DNA from: Liolophura sinensis
Lineage: Eukaryota > Mollusca > Polyplacophora > Chitonida > Chitonidae
DNA length: 64,000 nucleotides
NCBI RefSeq assembly: GCF_032854445.1
Contig: NW_027017979.1
Coordinates: forward strand, 62,001-126,000
Direction of reading: 5' to 3'
The notes under the pieces were generated by a model. The model ran no database searches, had not been told where the DNA came from, and saw only the letters and a list, made by a program, of their open reading frames with translations. The position numbers were made by a program, and so were the translations under genes. Positions 1-13,849 of this stretch are shown piece after piece (position 1 is the first letter of the stretch; each line of letters starts with the position of its first letter).

Positions 1-126
1 CAGCATTGGAACAGTTTTTCCACTTTTGGATTTTTGCCTGGTGTTTTTGCGAATTGAAATCGGCTACATTTACTATATACCATCGCGACTGGTCATTACT
101 ATATTCAACTTTTCATTATAAGTTAT
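1..126. repeat. Partial satellite monomer at the left window edge
   Basis: This is the last 126 bases of a monomer, from the T-rich tract to the register anchor. Its ACTATATACC stretch near 75 and the CCCCTCGG anchor that follows match the type at 1228-1774 and 44077-44626. The window therefore opens inside that monomer class and the array continues to the left. Confidence 0.95.
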
Positions 127-2869
127 GTGCCCCTCGGTAGCCCAGACGACATCAAATCTTTGGGCCAAGCCCATTTAACTCACCCAGCAAATGTCTTACC
201 TCTAAGTCGAAGACAAACTCAATCTCTTTATCTACATGTAGAAAAACCACACCATTTGTATATAAAAAACACAAGGTACATGACACAGTCCGCTGTAAAA
301 AGTACAATTGAACACTGACCCACATTAAGAAGGTGCCAAAAGATGCGCAATTGGGCCAGGCATCTGCAGCTGTTGAAAAATTGCAAATTTCTATGGTTTC
401 CATGGAGTAAGAGCCGTTGCTGGGCACGTGATCTTGATATCAATGATCATTCAGTTGTGGCTACAGCCAAACGTATTGGTCGGAGAGCAACGCGGTTTGC
501 ACCTTTCGATTTCTCGTCACAAAATACGTCGGATTAGCCTCTTACCAGCAGCATTGGAACAGTTTTTCCACTTTTGGATTTTACCTGGTCTTTTTGCTAT
601 TTGAAATCGGCTACATTAACTATGTACAATCGCGGACTGGTCATTACTATATTCAACTTTTCATTATAAGTTATGTGCCCTTCGGTAGCCCAGACGACGT
701 CAAATCTTTGGGCCATGCCCATTTAACTCACCCAGCAAATGTCTTACTTCTAAGTCGAAGACAAACTCAATGGTCTTTATCTACATGTAGAAAAACCACA
801 CCATTTGTATATAAAAAAACCACAAGGTACTTGATACAGTCCGCTGTAAAAAGTACAATTGAACACTGACCCACATCAATAAGGTGCCAAGAGATGCGCA
901 GTTGGGCCAGGCATCTCCCAGCTGTTGAAAAATTGCAAATTTCCTTGGTTTCCATGGAGCAAGAGCCGTTGCTGGGGCACGTGATCTTGACATCATTGAT
1001 TATTCATTTGTGGCTACAGCCAAAAGTATTAGTCGGAGAGCAACGCGGTTTGCACCATTCGATTTCTCGTCACAAAATACGTCGGATTAGCCTCTTACCA
1101 GCAGCATTGGAACAGTTTTTCCACTTTTGGATTTTTACCTGGTCTTTTTGCTATTTGATATCGGCTACATTAACTATGTACAATCGCGACTGGTCATTAC
1201 TATATTCAACTTTTCATTATAAGTTATGTGCCCTTCGGTAGCCCAGACGACGTCAAATCTTTGGGCAAAGCCCATTTAACTCACCCAGGAAATGTCTTAC
1301 TTCTAAGTCGAAGACAAACTCAATGTCTTTATCTACATGTAGAAACACCACACCATTTGTATATAAAAAACACAAGGTACTTGATACAGTCTGCTGTAAA
1401 AAGTACAATTGAACACTGACCCACATCGATAAGGTGCCAAAAGATGCACAATTGGGCCAGGCATCTCCAGCTGTTGAAAAATTGCAAATTTCCCTGCTTT
1501 CCATGAAGTAAGAACTGTTGCTGGGCACGTGATCTTGATATCAATGATTATTTATTTGTGGCTACAGCCAAAAGTATTGGTCGGAGAGCAACGCGGTTTG
1601 CACCATTCGATTTCTCGTCACAAAATACGTCGGATTAGCCTCTTGCCAGCAGCATTGGAACAGTTTTTCCACTTTTGGATTTTTGCCTGGTCTTTTTGCG
1701 AATTGAAATCGGCTACATTTACTATATACATCGCGACTGGTCTATTACTATATCAACTTTTCATTATAAGTTATGTGCCCCTCGGTAGCCCAGACGACAT
1801 CAAATCTTTGGGCAAGCCCATTTAACTCACTCAGCAAATGTCTTACCTCTAAGTCGAAGACAAACTCAATCTCTTTATCTACATGTAGAAAAACCACACC
1901 ATTTGTATATAAAAAACACAAGGTACATGACACAGTCCGCTGTAAAAAGTACAATTGAACACTGACCCACATTAAGAGGTGCCAAAAGATGCGCAATTGG
2001 GCCAGGCATCTGCAGCTGTTGAAAAATTGCAAATTTCTATGGTTTCCATGGAGTAAGAGCCGTTGCTGGGCACGTGATCTTGATATCAATGATCATTCAG
2101 TTGTGGGCTACAGCCAAACGTATTGGTCGGAGAGCAAACGCGGTTTGCACCTTTCGATTTCTCGTCACAAAATACGTCGGATTAGCCTCTTACCAGCAGC
2201 ATTGGAACAGTTTTTCCACTTTTGGATTTTTACCTGGTCTTTTTGCTATTGAAATCGGCTACATTAACTATGTACAATCGCGACTGGTCATTACTATATT
2301 CAACTTTTCATTATAAGTTATGTGCCCTTCGGTAGCCCAGACGACGTCAAATCTTTGGGCAAGCCCATTTAACTCACCCAGCAAATGTCTTACTTCTAAG
2401 TCGAAGACAAACTCAATGTCTTTATCTACATGTAGAAAAACCACACCATTTGTATATAAAAAAACACAAGGTACTTGATACAGTCCGCTGTAAAAAGTAC
2501 AATTGAACACTGACCCACATCAATAAGGTGCCAAGAGATGCGCAGTTGGGCCAGGCATCTCCAGCTGTTGGAAAAATTGCAAATTTCCTGGTTTCCATGG
2601 AGCAAGAGCCGTTGCTGGGCACGTGATCTTGACATCATTGATTATTCATTTGTGGCTACAGCCAAAAGTATTGGTCGGAGAGCAACGCGGTTTGCACCAT
2701 TCGATTTCTCGTTACAAAAATACGTCGGATTAGCCTCTACCAGCAGCATTGGAACAGTTTTTCCACTTTTGGATTTTGCCTGGTCTTTTTTGCGAATTGA
2801 AATCGGCTACATTTACTATGTACCATCGCGACTGGTCATTACTATATTCAACTTTTCATTATAAGTTAA
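127..2869. repeat. Left segment: five divergent monomers with three-monomer periodicity
   Basis: Monomers start at 127, 675, 1228, 1775 and 2322. Those at 127 and 1775 share a class: GACACAGTCC after the A-tract, ACATTAAGA, GATATCAATGATCATTCAG and CCAAACGTATTGG. Those at 675 and 2322 share GAGATGCGCAGTTGGG. The monomer at 1228 has CCCTGCTTTCCATG and AAGAACTGTTGC. Same-type units are therefore 1,647-1,648 bp apart, which is three monomers. One-base indels are frequent, for example near 973, 1736, 1745, 2106, 2144, 2719 and 2787. The pair at 1228 then 1775 is the same ordered pair seen at 44077, 46275, 50679 and 54526. Confidence 0.9.
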
Positions 2870-5800
2870 GTGCCCTTCGGTAGCCCAGACGACGTCAAAT
2901 CTTTGGGCCAAGCCCATTTAACTCACCCAGCAAATGTCCTTACTTCTAAGTCGAAGACAATTTCAATGTCTTTTCTACATGTAGAAAAACCACACCATTT
3001 GTATATAAAAAAACACAAGGTACTTGATAAAGTCTGCTGTAAAAAGTACAATTGAACACTGACCCACATTAATAAGGTGCCAAAAGATGCGGAATTGGGC
3101 CAGGCATCTCCAGGTGTTGAAAAATTGCAAATTTCCTTGGTTACCATGGAGTAAGAGCCGTTGCTGGGCACGTGATCTTGACATCATTGATTATTCATTT
3201 GTGGCTACAGCCAAAAGTATTGGTCGGAGAGCAACGCGGTTTGCACCATTCGATTTCTCGTCACAAAATACGTCGGATTAGCCTTTTACCAGCAGCATTG
3301 GAACAGTTTTTCCACTTTTGGATTTTTACCTGGTCTTTTTGCTATTTGATATCGGCTACATTAACTATGTACAATAGCGACTGGTCATTACTATATTCAA
3401 CTTTTCATTATAAGTTATGTGCCCTTCGGTAGCCCAGACGACGTCAAATCTTTGGGCAAAGCCCATTTAACTCACCCAGGAAATGTCTTACTTCTAAGTC
3501 GAAGACAAACTCAATGTTTTTGTCTACATGTAGAAAAACCACACCATTTGTATATAAAAAACAAAAGGTACTTGATACAGTCCGCTGTAAAAAGTACAAT
3601 TGAACACTGACCCACATCAATAAGGTGCCAAGAGATGCGCAGTTGGGCCAGGCATGTCCAGCTGTTGAAAAATTGCAAATTTCCTTGGTTTCCATGGAGT
3701 AAGAGCCGTTGCTGGGCACGTGATCTTGACATCATTGATTATTCATTTGTGGCTACAGCCAAAAGTATTGGTCGGAGAGCAGTGCGGTTTGCACCATTCG
3801 ATTTCTCGTCACAAAATACGTCGGATTAGTCTCTTACCAGCAGCATTGGAACAGTTTTTCCACTTTTGCATTTTTACCTGGTCTTTTTGCTAATTGAAAT
3901 CGGCTACATTAACTATGTACAATCGCGACTGGTCATTACTATATTCAATTTTTCATGATAAGTTATGTGCCCTTCGGTAGCCCAGACGACGTCAAATCTT
4001 TGGGCCAAGCCCATTTAACTCACCCAGCAGTTGTCTTACTTCTAAGTCGAAGACAATTTCAATGTCTTTTTCTACATGTAGAAAAACCACACCATTTGTA
4101 TATAAAAAAACACAAGGTACTTGATAAAGTCTGCTGTAAAAAGTACAATTGAACACTGACCCACATTAATAAGGTGCCAAAAGATGCGGAATTGGGCCAG
4201 GCATCTCCAGGTGTTGAAAAATTGCAAATTTCCTTGGTTACCATGGAGTAAGAGCCGTTGCTGGGCACGTGATCTTGACATCATTGATTATTCATTTGTG
4301 GCTACAGCCAAAAGTCTTGGTCGGAGAGCAACGCGGTTTGCACCATTCGATTTCTCGTCAAAAAATACGTCGGATTAGCCTCTTACCAGCAGCATTGGAA
4401 CAGTTTTTCCACTTTTGGATTTTTGCCTGGTCTTTTTGTGAATTAAAATCGGCTACATTTACTCTGTACCATCGCGACTGGTCATTACTATATTCAACTT
4501 TTCATTATAAGGTAAGTGCCCTTCGGTAGCCCAGACGACGTCAAATCTTTGGGCCAAGCCCATTTAACTCACCCAGCAAATGTCTTACTCCTAAATCGAA
4601 GACAAACTCAATGTCTTTATCTACATGTAGAAAAACCACACCATTTGTATATAAAAAACAAAAGGTACTTGATACAGTCCGCTGTAAAAAGTACAATTGA
4701 ACACTGACCCACATCAATAAGGTGCCAAAAGATGCGCATTTGGGCCAGGCATCTCCAGCTGTTGAAAAATTGCAAATTTTCTTGGTTTCCATGGAGTAAG
4801 AGCCGTTGCTGGGCACGTGATCTTGACATCATTGATTATTCATTTGTGGCTACAGCCAAAAGTATTGGTCGGAGAGCAGTGCGGTTTGCACCATTCGATT
4901 TCTCGTCACAAAATACGTCGGATTAGTCTCTTACCAGCAGCATTGGAACAGTTTTTCCACTTTTGCATTTTTACCTGGTCTTTTTGCTAATTGAAATCGG
5001 CTACATTAACTATGTACAATCGCGACTGGTCATTACTATATTCAATTTTTCATGATAAGTTATGTGCCCTTCGGTAGCCCAGACGACGTCAAATCTTTGG
5101 GCCAAGCCCATTTAACTCACCCAGCAGTTGTCTTACTTCTAAGTCGAAGACAATCTCAATGTGTTTATCTACATGTAGAAAAACCACACCATTTGTATAT
5201 AAAAAAAACACAAGGCACTTGATACAGTCCGCTGTAAAAAGTACAATTGAACACTGACCCACATCAATAAGGTGCCAAAAGATGCGCAATTGGGCCAGGC
5301 ATCTCCAGCTGTTGAAAAATTGCAGATTTCCTTGGTTTCCATGGAGTAAGAGCCGTTGCTGGGCACGTGATCTTGACATCAATGATTATTCATTTGTGGC
5401 TACAGCCAAAAGTATTGGTCGGAGAGGAACGCGGTTTGCACCATTCGATTTCTCGTCAAAAAATACGTCGGATTAGCCTCTTACCAGCAGCATTGGAAGA
5501 GTTTTTCCACTTTTGGATTTTTGCCTGGTCTTTTTGTGAATTAAAATCGGCTACATTTACTCCGTACCATCGCGACTGGTCATTACTATATTTAACTTTT
5601 CATTATAAGTTATGTGCCCTTCGGTAGCCCAGACGACGTCAAATCTTTGGGCCAAGCCCATTTAACTCACCCAGCAAATGTATTACTCCTAAGTCGAAGA
5701 CAAACTCAATGTCTTTATCTACATGTAGAAAAACTACACCATTTGTATATAAAAAAACAAAAGGTACTTGATACAATCCGCTGTAAAAAGTACAATTGAA

Positions 5801-8800
5801 CACTGACCCACATCAATAAGGTGCCAAAAGATGCGCAATTGGGCCAGGCATGTCCAGCTGTTGAAAAATTGCAAATTTCCTTGGTTTCCATGGAGTAAGA
5901 GCCGTTGCTGGGCACGTGATCTTGACATCATTGATTATTCATTAGTGGCTACAGCCAAACGTATTGGTCGGAGAGCAACGCGGTTTGCACCTTTCGATTT
6001 CTCGTCACAAAATACGTCGGATTAGCCTCTTACCAGCAGCATTGGAACAGTTTTTCCACTTTTGGATTTTTGCCTGGTCTTTTTGCTATTTGAAGTCGGC
6101 TACATTAACTATGTACAATCGCGACTGGTCATTACTATATTCAACTTTTCATTATAAGTTAAGTGCCCTTCGGTAGCCCAGACGACGTCAAATCTTTGGG
6201 CCAAGCCCATTTAACTCACCCAGCAAATGTCTTACTTCTAAGTCGAAGACAATTTCAATGTCTTTTTCTACATGTAGAAAAACCACACCATTTGTATATA
6301 AAAAAACACAAGGTACTTGATAAAGTCTGCTGTAAAAAGTACAATTGAACACTGACCCACATTAATAAGGTGCCAAAAGATGCGGAATTGGGCCAGGCAT
6401 CTCCAGGTGTTGAAAAATTGCAAATTTCCTTGGTTACCATGGAGTAAGAGCCGTTGCTGGGCACGTGATCTTGACATCATTGATTATTCATTTGTGGCTA
6501 CAGCCAAAAGTATTGGTCGGAGAGCAGTGCGGTTTGCACCATTCGATTTCTCGTCACAAAATACGTCGGATTAGTCTCTTACCAGCAGCATTGGAACAGT
6601 TTTTCCACTTTTGCATTTTTACCTGGTCTTTTTGCTAATTGAAATCGGCTACATTAACTATGTACAATCGCGACTGGTCATTACTATATTCAATTTTTCA
6701 TGATAAGTTATGTGCCCTTCGGTAGCCCAGACGACGTCAAATCTTTGGGCCAAGCCCATTTAACTCACCCAGCAGTTGTCTTACTTCTAAGTCGAAGACA
6801 ATCTCAATGTGTTTATCTACATGTAGAAAAACCACACCATTTGTATATAAAAAAAACACAAGGCACTTGATACAGTCCGCTGTAAAAAGTACAATTGAAC
6901 ACTGACCCACATCAATAAGGTGCCAAAAGATGCGCAATTGGGCCAGGCATCTCCAGCTGTTGAAAAATTGCAAATTTCCTTGGTTTCCATGGAGTAAGAG
7001 CCGTTGCTGGGCACGTGATCTTGACATCAATGATTATTCATTTGTGGCTACAGCCAAAAGTATTGGTCGGAGAGCAACGCGGTTTGCACCATTCGATTTC
7101 TCGTCAAAAAATACGTCGGATTAGTCTCTTACCAGCAGCATTGGAACAGTTTTTCCACTTTTGGATTTTTGCCTGGTCTTTTTGTGAATTAAAATCGGCT
7201 ACATTTACTCCGTACCATCGCGACTGGTCATTACTATATTCAACTTTTCATTATAAGTTATGTGCCCTTCGGTAGCCCAGACGACGTCAAATCTTTGGGC
7301 CAAGCCCATTTAACTCACCCAGCAAATGTCTTACTTCTAAGTCGAAGACAAACTCAATGTCTTTATCTACATGTAGAAAAACCACACCATTTGTATATAA
7401 AAAAAACACAAGGCACTTGCTACAGTCCGCTGTAAAAAGTACAATTGAACACTGACCCACATCAATAACGTGCCAAAAGATGCGCAATTGGGCCAGGCAT
7501 CTCCAGCTGTTGAAAAATTGCAAATTTCCTTGGTTTCCATGGAGTAAGAGCCGTTGCTGGGCACGTAATCTTGACATCAACGATTATTCATTTGTGGCTA
7601 CAGCCAAAAGTATTGGTCGGAGAGCAACGCGGTTTGCACCATTCGATTTCTCGTCACAAAATACGTCAGATTAGCCTCTTACCAGCAGCATTGGAACAGT
7701 TTTTCCACTTTTGGATTTTTGCCTGGCCTTTTTGTGAATTAAAATCGGCTACATTTACTCTGTACCATCGCGACTGGTCATTACTATATTCAACTTTTCA
7801 TTATAAGTTATGTGCCCTTCGGTAGCCCAGACGACGTCAAATCTTTGGGCCAAGCCCATTTAACTCACCCAGCAAATGTCTTACTCCTAAGTCGAAGACA
7901 AACTCAATGTCTTTATCTACATGTAGAAAAACCACACCATTTGTATATAAAAAAACAAAAGGTATTTGATACAGTCCGCTGTAAAAAGTACAATTGAACA
8001 CTGACCCACATCAATAAGGTGCCAAAAGATGCGCAATTGGGCCAGGCATCTCCAGCTGTTGAAAATTGCAAATTTCCTTGGTTTCCATGGATTAAGAGCC
8101 GTTGCTGGGCACGTGATTTTGACATCATTGATTATTCATTTGTGGCTACAGCCAAAAGTATTGGTCGGAGAGCAGTGCGGTTTGCACCATTCGATTTCTC
8201 GTCACAAAATACGTCGGATTAGCCTCTTACCAGCAGCATTAGAACAGTTTTTCCACTTTTGGATTTTTACCTGGTCTTTTTGCTATTTGAAATCGGCTAC
8301 ATTAACTATGTACAATCGCGACTGGTCATTACTATATTCAATTTTTCATTATAAGTTATGTGCCCTTCGGTAGCCCAGACGACGTCAAATCTTTGGGCCA
8401 AGCCCATTTAACTCACCCAGCAAATGTCTTACTCCTAAGTCGAAGACAAACTCAATGTCTTTATCTACATGTAGAAAAACCACACCATTTGTATATAAAA
8501 AAACAAAAGGTATTTGATACAGTCCGCTGTAAAAAGTACAATTGAACACTGACCCACATCAAAAAGGTGCCAAAAGATGCGCAATTGGGCCAGGCATCTC
8601 CAGCTGTTGAAAATTGCAAATTTCTATGGTTTCCATGGATTAAGAGCCGTTGCTGGGCACGTGATCTTGACATCATTGATTATTCATTTGTGGCTACAGC
8701 CAAAAGTATTGGTCGGAGAGCAACGCGGTTTGCACCATTCGATTTCTCGTCACAAAATACGTCGGATTAGCCTCTTACCAGCAGCATTGGAACAGTTTTT

Positions 8801-11800
8801 CCACTTTTGGATTTTTACCTGGTCTTTTTGCTATTTGAAATCGGCTACATTAACTATGTACAATCGCGACTGGTCATTACTATATTCAATTTTTCATTAT
8901 AAGTTATGTGCCCTTCGGTAGCCCAGACGACGTCAAATCTTTGGGCCAAGCCCATTTAACTCACCCAGCAAATGTCTTACTTCTAAGTCGAAGACAAACT
9001 CAATGTCTTTATCTACATGTAGAAAAACCACACCATTTGTATATAAAAAAAACACAAGGCACTTGATACAGTCCGCTGTAAAAAGTACAATTGAACACTG
9101 ACCCACATCAATAAGGTGCCAAAAGATGCGCAATTGGGCCAGGCATCTCCAGCTGTTGAAAAATTGCAGATTTCCTTGGTTTCCATGGAGTAAGAGCCGT
9201 TGCTGGGCACGTGATCTTGACATCATTGATTATTCATTTGTGGCTACAGCCAAAAGTATTGGTAGGAGAGCAACGCGGTTTGCACCATTCGATTTCTCGT
9301 CAAAAAATACGTCGGATTAGCCTCTTACCAGCAGCATTGGAACAGTTTTTCCACTTTTGGATTTTTGCCTGGTCTTTTTGTGAATTAAAATCGGCTACAT
9401 TTACTCTGTACCATCGCGACTGGTCATTACTATATTCAACTTTTCATTATAAGGTAAGTGCCCTTCGGTAGCCCAGACGACGTCAAATCTTTGGGCCAAG
9501 CCCATTTAACTCACCCAGCAAATGTCTTACTCTAAGTCGAAGACAAACTCAATGTCTTTATCTACATGTAGAAAAACCACACCATATTGTATATAAAAAA
9601 ACAAAAGGTACTTGATACAGTCCGCTGTAAAAAGTACAATTGAACACTGACCCACATCAATAAGGTGCCAAAGATGCGCAATTGGGCCAGGCATCTCCAG
9701 CTGTTGAAAAATTACAAATTTCCTTGGTTTCCATGGAGTAAGAGCCGTTGCTGGGCACGTGATCTTGACATCATTGATTATTCATTTGTGGCTACAGCCA
9801 AAAGTATTGGTCGGAGAGCAGTGCGGTTTGCACCATTCGATTTCTCGTCACAAAATACGTCGGATTAGTCTCTTACCAGCAGCATTGGAACAGTTTTTCC
9901 ACTTTTGCATTTTTACCTGGTCTTTTTGCTAATTGAAATCGGCTACATTAACTATGTACAATCGCGACTGGTCATTACTATATTCAATTTTTCATGATAA
10001 GTTATGTGCCCTTCGGTAGCCCAGACGACGTCAAATCTTTGGGCCAAGCCCATTTAACTCACCCAGCAGTTGTCTTACTTCTAAGTCGAAGACAATCTCA
10101 ATGTGTTTATCTACATGTAGAAAAACCACACCATTTGTATATAAAAAAAACACAAGGCACTTGATACAGTCCGCTGTAAAAAGTACAATTGAACACTGAC
10201 CCACATCAATAAGGTGCCAAAAGATGCGCAATTGGGCCAGGCATCTCCAGCTGTTGAAAAATTGCAGATTTCCTTGGTTTCCATGGAGTAAGAGCCGTTG
10301 CTGGGCACGTGATCTTGACATCAATGATTATTCATTTGTGGCTACAGCCAAAAGTATTGGTCGGAGAGCAACGCGGTTTGCACCATTCGATTTCTCGTCA
10401 AAAAATACGTCGGATTAGTCTCTTACCAGCAGCATTGGAACAGTTTTTCCACTTTTTGATTTTTGCCTGGTCTTTTTGTGAATTAAAATCGGCTACATTT
10501 ACTCCGTACCATCGCGACTGGTCATTACTATATTCAACTTTTCATTATAAGTTATGTGCCCTTCGGTAGCCCAGACGACGTCAAATCTTTGGGCCAAGCC
10601 CATTTAACTCACCCAGCAAATGTCTTACTTCTAAGTCGAAGACAAACTCAATGTCTTTATCTACATGTAGAAAAACCACACCATTTGTATATAAAAAAAA
10701 CACAAGGCACTTGCTACAGTCCGCTGTAAAAAGTACAATTGAACACTGACCCACATCAATAACGTGCCAAAAGATGCGCAATTGGGCCAGGCATCTCCAG
10801 CTGTTGAAAAATTGCAAATTTCCTTGGTTTCCATGGAGTAAGAGCCGTTGCTGGGCACGTGATCTTGACATCAACGATTATTCATTTGTGGCTACAGCCA
10901 AAAGTATTGGTCGGAGAGCAACGCGGTTTGCACCATTCGATTTCTCGTCACAAAATACGTCAGATTAGCCTCTTACCAGCAGCATTGGAAGAGTTTTTCC
11001 ACTTTTGGATTTTTGCCTGGTCTTTTTGTGAATTAAAATCGGCTACATTTACTCTGTACCATCGCGACTGGTCATTACTATATTCAACTTTTCATTATAA
11101 GGTAAGCGCCCTTCGGTAGCCCAGACGACGTCAAATCTTTGGGCCAAGCCCATTTAACTCACCCAGCAAATGTCTTACTCCTAAGTCGAAGACAAACTCA
11201 ATGTCTTTATCTACATGTAGAAAAACCACACCATTTGTATATAAAAAACAAAAGGTACTTGATACAGTCCGCTGTAAAAAGTACAATTGAACACTGACCC
11301 ACATCAATAAGGTGCCAAGAGATGCGCAGTTGGGCCAGGCATCTCCAGCTGTTGAAAAATTGCAAATTTCCTTGGTTTCCATGGAGTAAGAGCCGTTGCT
11401 GGGCACGTGATCTTGACATCATTGATTATTCATTAGTGGCTACAGCCAAACGTATTGGTCGGAGAGCAACGCGGTTTGCACCTTTCGATTTCTCGTCACA
11501 AAATACGTCGGATTAGCCTCTTACCAACAGCATTGGAACAGTTTTTCCACTTTTGGATTTTTGCCTGGTCTTTTTGCTATTTGAAGTCGGCTACATTAAC
11601 TATGTACAATCGCGACTGGTCATTACTATATTCAACTTTTCATTATAAGTTATGTGCCCTTCGGTAGCCCAGACGACGTCAAATCTTTGGGCCAAGCCCA
11701 TTTAACTCACCCAGCAAATGTCTTACTTCTAAGTCGAAGACAAACTCAATGTCTTTATCTACATGTAGAAAAACCACACCATTTGTATATAAAAAAACCA

Positions 11801-13301
11801 CAAGGTACTTGATACAGTCCGCTGTAAAAAGTACAATTGAACACTGACCCACATTAATAAGGTGCCAAGAGATGCGCAGTTGGGTCAGACATCTCCAGCT
11901 GTTGAAAAATTGCAAATTTCCTTGGTTTCCATGGAGTAAGAGCCGTTGCTGGGCACGTGATCTTGACATCATTGATTATTCATTTGTGGCTACAGCCAAA
12001 AGTATTGGTCGGAGAGCAACGCGGTTTGCACCATTCGATTTCTCGTCACAAAATACGTCGGATTAGCCTCTTACCAGCAGCATTGGAACAGTTTTTCCAC
12101 TTTTGCATTTTTACCTGGTCTTTTTGCTAATTGAAATCGGCTACATTAACTATGTACAATCGCGACTGGTCATTACTATATTCAATTTTTCATGATAAGT
12201 TATGTGCCCTTCAGTAGCCCAGACGACGTCAAATCTTTGGGCCAAGCCCATTTAACTCACCCAGCAGTTGTCTTACTTCTAAGTCGAAGACAAACTCAAT
12301 GTCTTTATCTACATGTAGAAAAACCACACCATTTGTATATAAAAAAAACACAAGGCACTTGATACAGTCCGCTGTAAAAAGTACAATTGAACACTGACCC
12401 ACATCAATAAGGTGCCAAAAGATGCGCAATTGGGCCAGGCATCTGCAGCTGTTGAAAAATTGCAAATTTCCTTGGTTTCCATGGAGTAAGAGCCGTGCTG
12501 GGCACGTGATCTTGACATCAATGATTATTCATTGTGGCTACAGCCAAAAGTATTGGTCGGAGAGCAACGCGGTTTGCACCATTCGATTTCTCGTCAAAAA
12601 ATACGTCGGATTAGTCTCTTACCAGCAGCATTGGAACAGTTTTTCCACTTTTGGATTTTTGCCTGGTCTTTTTGTGAATTAAAATCGGCTACATTTACTC
12701 CGTACCATCGCGACTGGTCATTACTATATTCAACTTTTCATTATAAGTTATGTGCCCTTCGGTAGCCAGACGACGTCAAATCTTTGGGCCAAGCCCATTT
12801 AACTCACCCAGCAAATGTCTTACTTCTAAGTCGAAGACAAACTCAATGTCTTTATCTACATGTAGAAAAACCACACCATTTGTATATAAAAAAAACACAA
12901 GGCACTTGCTACAGTCCGCTGTAAAAAGTACAATTGAACACTGACCCACATCAATAACGTGCCAAAAGATGCGCAATTGGGCCAGGCATCTCCAGCTGTT
13001 GAAAAATTGCAAATTTCCTTGGTTTCCATGGAGTAAGAGCCGTTGCTGGGCACGTGATCTTGACATCAACGATTATTCATTTGTGGCTACAGCCAAAAGT
13101 ATTGGTCGGAGAGCAACGCGGTTTGCACCATTCGATTTTCTCGTCACAAAATACGTCAGATTAGCCTCTTACCAGCAGCACTGGAACAGTTTTTCCACTT
13201 TTGGATTTTTACCTGGTCTTTTTGCTATTTGAAATCGGCTACATTAACTATGTACAATCGCGACTGGTCATTACTATATTCAATTTTTCATTATAAGTTA
13301 T
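2870..13301. repeat. Left-centre segment: 19 interleaved monomers of several classes
   Basis: Monomers start at 2870, 3419, 3967, 4516, 5064, 5614, 6163, 6712, 7262, 7812, 8360, 8908, 9458, 10006, 10556, 11106, 11654, 12204 and 12752. The units at 2870, 3967 and 6163 share a private combination: GATAAAGTCTGCTG, CCAGGTGTTG (which removes the usual CAGCTG) and GGTTACCATGG. The units at 5064, 6712 and 10006 share CAATGTGTTTATC. The units at 7262, 10556 and 12752 share CACTTGCTACAG, ATAACGTGCC and ACGTCAGATTAG. The pair 6712-7811 recurs at 10006-11105, six monomers later. Many units here carry GTGAATTAAAATCGG and TTTACTCTGTACC or its CCG form, which is rare after 30 kb. Confidence 0.88.
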
Positions 13302-13849
13302 GTGCCCTTCGGTAGCCCAGACGACGTCAAATCTTTGGGCCAAGCCCATTTAACTCACCCAGCAAATGTCTTACTCCTAAGTCGAAGACAAACTCAATGT
13401 CTTTATCTACATGTAGAAAAACCACACCATTTGTATATAAAAAAACAAAAGGTATTTGATACAGTCCGCTGTAAAAAGGACAATTGAACACTGACCCACA
13501 TCAATAAGGTGCCAAAAGATGCGCAATTGGGCCAGGCATCTCCAGCTGTTGAAAATTGCAAATTTCCTTGGTTTCCATGGATTAAGAGCCGTTGCTGGGC
13601 ACGTGATTTTGACATCATTGATTATTCATTTGTGGCTACAGCCAAAAGTATTGGTCGGAGAGCAGTGCGGTTTGCACCATTCGATTTCTCGTCACAAAAT
13701 ACGTCGGATTAGTCTCTTACCAGCAGCATTGGAACAGTTTTTCCACTTTTGGATTTTTACCTGGTCTTTTTGCTATTTGAAATCGGCTACATTAACTATG
13801 TACAATCGCGACTGGTCATTACTATATTCAATTTTTCATTATAAGTTAT
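13302..13849. repeat. Single monomer of the GTATTTGATAC class
   Basis: This unit has GGTATTTGATACAG, a shortened GTTGAAAATTGC, CATGGATTAAGAG and ACGTGATTTTGAC. It groups with 7812 and 18802. At 7812 and 18802 a second unit of this class, with TTTCTATGG, follows (8360 and 19350). Here the next unit is already the one corresponding to 8908 and 19901, so one monomer has been lost or never gained at this place. Confidence 0.85.
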
